Source of the DNA: Trichoplax adhaerens
Taxonomy: Eukaryota; Placozoa; Uniplacotomia; Trichoplacea; Trichoplacidae
Assembly (NCBI RefSeq): GCF_000150275.1
Contig: NW_002060944.1
Coordinates: forward strand, 1,350,911-1,414,910
Direction of reading: 5' to 3'
DNA: 64,000 bases
Below are positions 54,301 through 64,000 of the stretch, piece by piece (position 1 is the first letter of the stretch; each line of letters starts with the position of its first letter). The translations under genes and the position numbers were made by a program. The notes below the pieces were generated by a model. That model saw only the letters and a list, made by a program, of their open reading frames with translations, was not told where the DNA came from and searched no databases.

Positions 54301-57300
54301 AGGTACATCACCAGTATTTAAAATGGTGTTAATGTCTTCTAAGAACAAATCATCTTTAATTTGATTATCATTCAACATGAAAACGATAGGTTTGCCATCG
54401 AGACCGGCTTTAAGAAATATTTTCTTCAAATCTTCACGCCATTCAACCTGGCCGTAATGGCGTGTTATTTCAATGAGATAGATTTCATAATTAGCCATAA
54501 ACGTAGCCAACTTAGTTGCACTCTGGCGACCGCTACCACCAATCCCGATGAGGAGTGCATGGCCATTGGGTTGTTTTAAGATACGGCTTAAACGAGATAC
54601 GTGTTCAATAGCAAAACGGAACATTACTAATGACATCGGCGTTTTGCTAATTTGATTGTAATCGCTTACATATTGCTCCATGATTGATGTTAACTGTGAA
54701 AAATTGGTAATTTCATTGTAAGCTTTAACTTCATTGCCAGTTGACATATAATCACCGAAAAATAAACTTCTTAAATCATCGTCGGTAAGGATTGGATTTT
54801 GAACATCGGAAATAAGATGTTTAAATAGTTTATTAATACTAATCTTGAATTGTTGCTGAGTACAATCTTTGATCATATTGAAGAAATTTTGTCGATCTTG
54901 ATCGTCAATTAAGCGATCATAAAATACACGATAGACTTCATGAACCCATAAGCGTAGCATTTTATCATCATGATCATGTATTTGATCCGGCGGTAGTAGC
55001 ATAACACCGCGAATAACACGAGCAAAATCGCGCAGATTGAAGATATAATGCGATTTCGATGGTGTTGGCAAGAAATTCCTAATAGCAAGATTATAGATAT
55101 TTAATGTTGCCTGGACCATCATCTTTCCTAAGTGTATAAAGGATGAATCAAAATCATTGCGTTGAAAATGCCAATCTAGCATAGTACCAAAAATTTGCAG
55201 TAATGTCGAATTATCGAATGAATCGATTGTAAATATATTAAAATGGCGCAATAGTCGTTGGCTAATTGGATGGCGGCCGCCACCAGGAGGTCCCATAGCA
55301 CTAATGATGCAAGTGTCCGTTAATTCTAATCGAGTGGTATCTTTTTTATCATACCAATGGCCATGATCAATCCATTGGCGCAATAATTCAATTGGTGGTT
55401 GGGCTCCATATTTCTCTTTAGCTGGCATATTTAAATCATCCACAAATAAGATCGCTCTCCTACCCATAGGTGGACCATAAATTCCTTTACGACGTCGATC
55501 GAGTTTAGACATAATAACATCTTGTGTTTGCTGAGCCGTTGTACGTGCAGAGAAGTTGATAAAATTGGGTACATATTCTTCTTTTGGTAAATTAATTAAA
55601 TAATCAATCGTTAATGCTGATTTACCAGTGCCTGTTGGTCCTAAAATGAGTAATGGTATAGAACGCGATAAATAGAGTTTTAAGAAATAAACCTGTCTTG
55701 TAGTATCCAGTGTTGGTATGATCATATCATTAATTTTAGAACTCAATGGCGTATTTAATTCATTTTGTTGTATGCTATCACGCCAATGAGTCCAGGTGCT
55801 ATGTAATCCTTTATAATCGTAGTAGAAATCATAAATTGTTCCACGCTCTGGAAATACATGACTTTTAGGTATTTTAATATCTTTGGGCTTAGGATTTTCT
55901 TTATCTGTTCCACTAACTAAAGTGCGAAAGAATAAATTCAATTTAACCCTACTGTCGTTATTGATTGCGCTACCAATCGACCACGTTAATGCGAACAAAT
56001 AAGTACATTGCAACCAAGTATTGGTTTTGGATTCTAGTATGGCAATCTCTTCTTCGTTTTCATGATGGCGATAGTCCTGATATATAGACTGAATATCTTT
56101 CAACAAGCAAGTAAGTAAATTCAAAAATGAGGCTACTAAGTGCATATCTGATGTATCCACGAAGGATTTGCATTCTTGTTGGATGAAATTCAATGTCGGT
56201 GGTAATAGCCAACACATTAACTGCTCAATCATATCGATATTTTCTTGCTTCAATAAAGTAATAGTTTGTGGTAAGGTGACTAAATAAGATTTAATCAAAG
56301 ATTGCCAGCCTAATTGTTTGGATTCCATATAAATCATACCGCAACGGCTAACAGTTGCAGGCGATGCTTGCTCAAGATCTTTTGGTTCAAAAATTAAATT
56401 TTGCTTTGCGTTCATTTGAATAATTTCACCGCTCATAAGGCATAATTTTTTATTGTCGTCAAGAACAGTATTCATATTTTCAATCCATACTGCATCAACA
56501 GGGCCGTCAAATATGATCCACTTGCGTTCATTGCTTGTCGAGCTAGCTTGCTCACGGAAAGCATTTGCTAATATACCATCAGACCATTCGTGTGAAACAG
56601 GATCAAATGCTCCATATAATTGCCCCATGGTTACTGCTTTAGGATTAATGATACGATAGAGTACACGATGTTCTCCTAATAATTGACCTTGTTGGTCTAG
56701 ATCAAGTAAAGCATTCGCTAATACCTTATATGCGGTTGTTTTACCGCTTAATGGTTCGCCAACAATCATAAAACCATGGCGTACTAACATCATCTCATAA
56801 ATTTGGATAATTTTTTCGACAAACCAGTCGATTGATTGTAAATTTTTCAATCTTAGATCTCGCAGAATGGCTTCTTTTAATGGTCCATAATCATTATGAC
56901 TTAATTGTATGTTAGGGAACAGATCTGAGATAATGCCATTAAACAGCGGTATGTCTTGGGCTAAAAATTTAGGCAAATTGACATCTTTCAATGCTCGAAG
57001 TAAAATATGACTCTCATTTTCGTCGGGATATTGCAACTTAAGATTACCTGCGGCTGTTAAGACTGATTTAACAGCTCGCATACCGTAATCGTAATGATGT
57101 TGTGAAGATAATTGCTCGGAACATAACCGATAGGTAGCAACAATTTTAGCCGATAAATTGCGTGCATCGACAAAACCTAACGAATATAATACTATTTCAC
57201 CAATCATAGCATAATCAGGTACCATCATGGCTACAGTACGAAAGAGTACTTTAAGATTGTCAGGCAATTCTTGCCGACCAGCATAACCAGGATTCATAGT

Positions 57301-60300
57301 GATGAAGATTGTACAAGTAGGATCTAATGAGATTTCTGTTCCTTCAAATATAAACTTCTCGACACCACTTGCAATACCTTGTTGTATACTTAAGATTTGC
57401 TGTGCTACTACCGATAATACCTCTAATTCAATACGATTAAATTCATCGAAACATGCCCAAGCACCTGCCTGTGCTAAACCTTTAAAAAATTTCCCCATTG
57501 CTTTATAATCAAGCCCATCCGAGCAATTGAATACAACACACTGTTTTGCTACTGCTTTTGCTAAATCTTTGCATGTTTCAGTTTTACCTGTACCGGCTGG
57601 GCCCTCAGGTGCTCCACCAAGATTTAATTTAATCGCACCCATTAAAGTTCGATAACAACGATCTGTTAACGGTGTAATTACGAGACGTGAACTATTGCCA
57701 AGATATTCATAACCATAGCATATATTAGTGGTAATCATGCGAACTAATACTTGTGATTCTTCCCAGTAGTATCTTAATTGACTTATCCATTGAAAATCAT
57801 CGGTGTTATTCACTTGATGTTCGACTAATTGATGAACAACATCTCGGGCGTGAACATCAATAACAATCAGCGCTCCTAATGTAACCCGTGATCCAGGATC
57901 TAATTTTCCTCGGACTAGTTGAACAATATCATCAATCTGTTTATTACACTTTTGTAAATAATTCTCCAATCCATGCTGTTGAGATAAAGCGGCCATGACT
58001 TCTAGTGTCCAATAAACTGAACTAGCACAAATAACTACTTGGCCTGGCCAGTCTAAGACCCATTTTGGTCGTGGGTCTTGAGGATAAGAATCCATGGCTT
58101 GTTCAATTATCTTTTGTAAACTTCCCGTCATAGCTTGTTCCACTTGCAACAACCATTTCTCGACCATTCCACGAGCTCTAACAGGATAAACTTTATTGGT
58201 TAAAGTGACAATTTCATTTTCAGCGCTGATCATTCCAGTAATCTCCAAGTCATCATTAAATTCTAATCGATTAATACCCTCGAAGCATTTCTTTAAATGA
58301 GGCTGTACACGCAACGGATCTTTGGTTTCCGATAAAATTTCTAATAGTTCGTCATTAGATAAAAAGAAAAAACGAGGAAAGTAAAGTCGTTTCTTTTCAA
58401 GATAACTATTTAAGCCCTTCTGGATTTCTTCAAGCAATATATTGGAATCTTCTAAACGTTGCAGCATATTCATTTGCGATGTACACATGAGTACTAGTGG
58501 CTCTTTCACCGATTCCGTCATGATATCGCGCCAGTAGCTGTCAACGATGCCAAATTTACGACTCTCATCCGGCATTTGAGCCATAATATCTTCAGAACCG
58601 AATATTGGCTCCAGATATAGCCAAGTAGCTTGGCATTTAAGCCATGCATCTAAGATATCTTGTACACTTGTTAGTTGTTCTTCCCATATCTTAATCTCTT
58701 CTTCATATGGCTTAATATAAGGAGATCCACGTATAGTTTGCGTTTTGATAAGGTGATCATCTAGTAGAACTTGTATGTCGTCGATGGATGACAAGATAGA
58801 TATTCCTTTTTCACGATATTCAACGAATTCAAAAGCTATTTCTTCCCATTCACTCTTCATTTTCTTAATAGAAGTTTCCAATGCATACTCTTTTGTTGCT
58901 AAACCGCTAACTTCTTCCAGCCTGTAAAGTTATTAATTATAAATCATAACTGGTTCAAATATCTTATAGATCGCCAATTAAAACAACAAATGATCATTCA
59001 CTTTACTATATAAATTTATATAACTAATATCATTAAATGTGATTACCTCTCCATAAATTTATTTAAATCATAATCCAACAGGTGGCTAAAGGCGGTATCT
59101 TCGTCAGGTTTAATATCATATTCGACGATTTCGCTCATCTAACCAAAGACAAAAGAAAGAAATTTACAATTTTTCCTAAATACAGACCATGGATTCATTG
59201 TCTATGTTATAAAATACTTCTATACTCCATGTAGATTTTTTGGTGTATTTGGAAATAAATGAAGGTGAGGTTCCTATAGGTACAATAAATTACATACCGA
59301 TTCCCAATGACGATCTTTCAAACCTGGATTTCGTAATATTTGTAAGATGGGTAAATTTATTTTAAATTTCTCCAATTTCGATTTAACGGTTTCGACAACG
59401 CGTCGTGGCGAAGTCACATCCGAAAATGTTCTTGATAATCGGTGAATGGTATGCCACATGGTTTCAAAATCTTCAGTAATTTTATCAGCATCCAATTCAA
59501 GAAATGATCCTATATATCGTGAAAAAATTTTAATGCCTATTTAATCGACAGAGCAAGACTTATTTTATCATGATGAAGCTGATGGCAGATAGCAGCAATC
59601 AATCTGAAAGTAATTACTTACCGTTCATCCAAATTTCATGTTTAGTATAAAATTCCAATGCAGTTTTCCACAATTTATCATAAGGGTCTTTAGTTGCGAA
59701 CATAACACTTAGTTGGGGGAAAGCGGATGGTGGCCAATCTAATAGTTTTTCTTCACTGTTAATAGCTTCCAAATCTTCGGATGCAGCCAACAATTTCTCA
59801 TGAAGATCTTGCAACGTATCGACATTTTTCTTCATTTCTTCCATTGCCATTATCTCTTTTCGTCTAAATATTTCTATATCAGAGCTATACGTTATGATTT
59901 TTCCTTCCAGTAGTTTTACTCTTTTTCTTAGCTTTAATAATAATAGAATATGTTAGTCAATATTGGATTTTCATAGGCCTTACAACAACATAAATCAAAC
60001 TGTAAGGTCACGATTACGTTTCCATCGGTAGAATAGCGATTTTTATTATCTTAATTATATATTTTTTTTCATTTGTCTTAAGAATCTTTCTATGCCATAC
60101 CTCTTCTTCCGCAAGATCCCTGCGATTTTGCATTCTAGCACCCATTATATCAAAAGTGCGAGCGATTTGATGAGGCCAATTAAAAACTGTATTATTTAAT
60201 TTCATATCATCCGTTGACAATGTTGCGTAATCAAGGAGGAAGTCTAATCGATTTGAAGCCTTAGCAATATCGTCCTGCAATCGGTATACTTTTATCATAC

Positions 60301-61543
60301 TAGCTTCTTTAATGAACTCCATCAAACTAACTAACTCTTCGGTATTACGAGGAATCTCTTGAGATCGCTCAGAAATTTCTTCATAGCGACGACATAATGC
60401 CTTATTTAATTCACGATGATTTTCTACTACATGAGTCACCAATTTTCTAATCAGGAAATTGCAACGATCCATAAGATCTCTTTTCAATTCACTACAGTCA
60501 AGTCTCAACATATTCAGCGATACAACGGTTAACAGTGAGCCAATTTCGTTTCTGGTTGCTTTTAATTGGCCTATTTTCTACGAAATAAATTAAAATATTT
60601 TCAATCCAATTATATGAAATTTCATAGGTAGATCGTAATAATGCAGTATTGCAATGATGGAATCAATTCGATACCTCAGAGAAGTCATATAATTCATGAT
60701 CTTCCTTAAGAAACGTGATCGTCTCTGATTCCGCTTTACCACTTAATAAATGCAAGTATTGTTTATAGATATCGAGGTACCTGGAATGGTTTGAATAGCG
60801 TTTTCGTAAATTAATTATTTTAGAGTTAATCAGGAGGATAAATTTAAACACATAATAGTAATAATTTCAGACTTTTACCGTTTTGGGCCATTGGTATTAT
60901 TTTTATAGGTCTTAAGCGCGTCTTCAATAATATCGACAACCGTTGTCTCCGAAACCTTTACGGAGCTTAAAACCAGTTGATGTTCCTTCATGTTCGGAAA
61001 TACTTCGTGTTCGATCTGTAAATTTAAGCCATAACGCATAAAAATCTTGGTGAGGGATCAAAAAGGATCACTTTTAACTACAAGCTGAAAGTTAGTATAT
61101 TATGCTTTATGCAGGCTAATATCTATTAATCGCAGCAAGCAAATAAGGTTTTCGCATACCCTGGGTATATCTTCAGCACTCCTGATTATCTCTTTAAAAA
61201 TCCTAACAATGACCTCTCCAATATCAGAAAATGTAGGACTGATGATAATGGAAGGAGCTTTAGTCAGGGCCCTAACTGTTATCATCTAAATTTTAAAGAT
61301 AAATAAAGTCAACTTAAATCGAATACAGCCAGATTAACAAAATGATGCGAAAAAATATTCCTTTTCTAGGTATACCTGGCGTTGAGGAAAGTTTAATTCC
61401 TTATAAAATTTTTCAAAGTCATTGCCATTCTGCAGAGTAAGATTAGTCAATCAGTCTAGTACTAATTGCTTAAATTATATATTAAGGTAATAAAAAGTAG
61501 TAATTATTTACGATAAAAAATTTAAATCTTATGCCTACTACGG

Positions 61544-61575
<32 letters not shown>

Positions 61576-63935
61576 CCTTGTACAATTTAAAATATTCAAG
61601 TAAATCCCGCAAGGAATCCATCACTAAATTTCGAAGTTGGCGTGACATTAATGTTGCAACGCAAGAATACAAATGTTGGACTAATTCGGTTGATTCTACT
61701 TCGCTTGCGGGAATCAAATACGTCCATAATTGTTTGTTAGTTAAGAATTGCTTAGCACATTCTGGAACCCACCTAAAGGTAAATAAAAATTAGTTTTTAA
61801 ATTAGACTATACAGATATTAATAACATAGCATTTCATTAATCAATAATGGCAGCATACATAATTTTTTAAAATTGTCATTATTTACCTGTTGATTAACAT
61901 CTGCCTTGTCCTATTACATTGATTCCGAATTATTTCTTCCAATTCATCGGGTAACGGTGGAGATTTTAAGTCTTCATAATTGTAAGGACCAGACTGATCA
62001 TCCGGTAAGGATGTGATATTGATTAATTCCGCGACATTAACGAATCTGGTGTCCTTATAACTATGAGAAACAACAAATTCTATTATTTGCTATTATTTCG
62101 ATAGAGGTGCTGATATTACCTGAGGAGATCAAATAACCGTAATCTATGGAATTTGCTTATTCAAATTATATGCAATATCATTTAAACGTGGAGATATTGA
62201 ATAAATAGACATAAATTTGATTTCCTATGGTGAGGCTTTTTTCGTCAATTTATTATCCAACTGCAGATATTCAAATAAAGTTTACGCGCACGGATTTTTA
62301 ATTTTATTTATCCCTTGATTAATTATATTGTGTACATCAATCATACTGTTATTAAAATTAAAAACATGATATTATTGTATAGGGTCGAATTTAAAGGGTA
62401 AGTTAAATTAAGAATAGCATTGAAGAATGAAGCGTTATACAATTGTATGAAGGGGCTTCAAATCGATTTTTAAAAATGCATCGTTGTATAATTAATTACA
62501 TATATTCTTACCAGTCATTCCAAATATTTTCAATATTGATTAACAATGGATTAATGGTGAACAAATGGCTTTCAATGTACTCTTTAGCGGATATGTAATT
62601 TGAATGCCAGGGAACAGGTGCTCGTATGGTTCTATTTTGGATTTTATATAAAATTTAGTATAATATTATTACCTCCCTATCAAGTTAAATTAGCACTAAT
62701 TAAGTCATTAACATAAGTTAGGGTAAAGAACTTTGCACTGCTATACTATTGTTGTCCATGAATTAATCTAACATTAAATCATACTATACCTTGACGGAAA
62801 AGATTTTGGAGTCCAGTGTATTTGTAGTCGTTCCCTTTCTTCATTATCTTTCAATATATAATCGACTAAAAAGTAATATAATTTGTAGTCAGAATTATAT
62901 TTCTTAGCTGATACAATACCAAGCTACAATACAATAGTAACGCTATATGCTCATAGTCATGCTGGAGGCACTTATTTCTACCTACCAATGCATGTACGAA
63001 TGCTGAAGTAGTAATCGTTTAAAACTTCACTTTTAACACTATTGATAATATCTGGTGCCAACTTCTGTTGCATAAGTCTATCTGTAATTAAGTTTTCTAT
63101 ATATGTAAAATTGCTTTCTGGATATTTTGCAATGGCTCGCTGGTCGATCCCTCTATAGAGATAGTAATAGTAACGCTAAAATATGGAAAATAGGGTACAA
63201 ATTAGAGCCATATTTACGATATGCAAAATAAAAGAAAAGAAAAATTAAATAGTTTTTTTACCTCAGCATCTTTTTCAGAGGGTTCGGAACTATTTTGATA
63301 ATCTTCTGTTTGCCATCTAGTAGCTGTGATTTGCTCTTGAGGTGATAGTGGAGGGCTACTAGGTAATACCATCAGTCTTTAAAATATAATTTATCAGTGA
63401 ACAATATGGAGTATTAGTACAATCCATCGAAAAAGTAATTCTATGTGAAAATATGCTAACTCTGAATCCTTCTTCTTTTTATGTGAAAGCCCATTAGTTC
63501 GAGGGGATGAAGGAGGAATAGTTAATTTTAACGTTTGCTTATTGCGCGGTGAAGTGGATTCTAATATGAAATTTCCATTTGGTCAAGGTAAACAGTCGTA
63601 TAAGATAAATTGTACGTTTATGTTATTTACTATTTGACAGAAAGGAATTAGCGAAGTAAATATAGTAAAAGTTTGATTAGTAAAAATTAGCTGACGGATA
63701 GTTGATAAATAGAAATAGATCTTTCAATTTAGATACGATTTGTTCCACTACCATTTGAGGTAAAACGTTTTTTGGATAAATTTTGTATACGAAGATTCCG
63801 GGCGGTTGGCGTGTAATTATTACCAATACACTCTGTTGGGGTTCTATGGTACTTTTCTTCTTTAAATGGTGCTGCTTGAGTCCATGATCCGATATTTTTC
63901 ATCATCGGTGGATGCTCACCGTGTTTTTGTACAAT
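48308..63935 (-). CDS. Axonemal dynein heavy chain (DNAH3/7/12 clade), 5' end outside window
   Basis: The motor subunit of a single-headed inner dynein arm of motile cilia; it hydrolyses ATP to slide doublet microtubules. The exons in transcript order are 63935-63752, 63560-63461, 63376-63262, 63175-62986, 62865-62790, 62631-62512, 62060-61887, 61772-61577, 61429-61376, 61285-61160, 61015-60879, 60780-60675, 60577-60101, 59931-59622, 59509-59298, 59138-59047, 58921-50581, 50294-50131, 50031-49878, 49797-49669, 49566-49438, 49246-49021, 48939-48818, 48734-48645 and 48514-48308. Phases fit except after the giant exon. They total 12231 nt, about 4,076 residues. The tail contains R-A-P-V-P-W-H and M-S-E-I-V. 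The C-terminus has the canonical [18 protein letters not shown]. The closest human proteins are DNAH7, DNAH3 and DNAH12; I cannot choose among them by eye. A +1 frameshift near 50925 is described separately. Confidence 0.93.
50581..58921 (-). CDS. Giant dynein exon holding AAA1-AAA6, stalk and microtubule-binding domain
   Basis: One exon of 8,341 bp encodes linker, motor ring and stalk. The acceptor is TTTACAG at 58922 and the donor GTAAAT at 50580. Nucleotide-binding loops run along the reverse strand. AAA1 is G-P-A-G-T-G-K-T near 57582-57605, followed by C-F-D-E-F-N-R. AAA2 is G-E-P-L-S-G-K-T near 56740-56762, AAA3 is G-P-T-G-T-G-K-S near 55618-55641, and AAA4 is G-I-G-G-S-G-R-Q-S near 54522-54550, with the Arg usual in this subunit class. 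The stalk coiled coil and microtubule-binding domain lie at about 53800-52950. An acidic Ser/Asp insert is at 51692-51845. The frame is open from 58921 to TAA at 50905-50907. Conserved sequence continues in another frame ([12 protein letters not shown]) down to 50581. Confidence 0.93.
61544..61575. repeat. (TA)n microsatellite at a splice donor
   Basis: A 32-bp TA run, with one G interruption, starts at the second base of the intron following dynein exon 61772-61577. The donor therefore reads GTATATATAT. Confidence 0.95.
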
Positions 63936-64000
63936 CTAACGAAAAGTAATGTATAGCATGAAATAAGTAAATCAGTAAATAGTGACAGATTCTGTCGAAA

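Noticed and set aside
52605-57508. Several 60-90 codon frames on either strand inside the dynein exon
   Set aside because: They are shadow frames of the conserved dynein coding sequence.
62866-62923. Upstream extension of a dynein exon (L-G-I-V-S-A-K-K...)
   Set aside because: It is open but out of phase with the preceding exon. A pyrimidine-rich acceptor at 62866 (CTTTTTAG) gives correct phase and matches the conserved V-D-Y-I-L-K-D.

Overview
The window looks like nuclear DNA of an early-branching animal. A placozoan (Trichoplax/Hoilungia type) is my best guess, by inference only. The grounds are an AT-rich background, compact GT-AG introns (about 70-340 bp), intronless class A GPCR genes in a loose array, and three unmistakable animal genes: ecdysoneless, a CARHSP1/CSDC2-type cold-shock protein and an inner-arm axonemal dynein heavy chain. 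There are no bacterial-style operons, no CRISPR array and no recognisable rRNA or tRNA gene. Eukaryotic ATG starts were required throughout, so one GPCR that appears to start at 5793 with TTG is placed at ATG 5895.

Region 1 (1-37 kb) is a dispersed array of seven members of one class A GPCR family. Four are intact single-exon genes (5895, 20843 reverse, 24681, 32012). One is intact except for a one-base frameshift (12014-12998). Two are pseudogenes: 28041-29065, broken by a perfect 55-bp palindrome, a frameshift and two stops, and 36146-36601, a truncated recent duplicate of the 32012 gene. All members with a TM6 lack the toggle tryptophan of TM6 and carry F-x-x-[ST]-[ASV]-L-P-W instead. Between them lie LTR retrotransposon relics. 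There are several solo LTRs, three of them with perfect 5-bp target-site duplications, and one decayed Ty3/gypsy-like fragment that keeps a protease, a polypurine tract and a 3' LTR.

Region 2 (37-45 kb) holds a divergent gene pair. ECD (17 exons, 622 codons, reverse) and CARHSP1 (3 exons, 116 codons, forward) start 1.3 kb apart. The interval between them is an unusual palindromic GTAC/ACTGTAC repeat array with nested duplications.

Region 3 (48-64 kb) is most of an axonemal dynein heavy chain of the DNAH3/7/12 clade on the reverse strand. There are 25 exons in the window, and the 5' end lies beyond 64000. Almost all of the motor is in one 8.3-kb exon. A +1 frameshift near 50925 and an opposite one-base phase mismatch at the next exon junction cancel in length. 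The stretches between genes hold little beyond repeats; the few faint coding remnants there (1660, 34214, 46995) are marked as low confidence.
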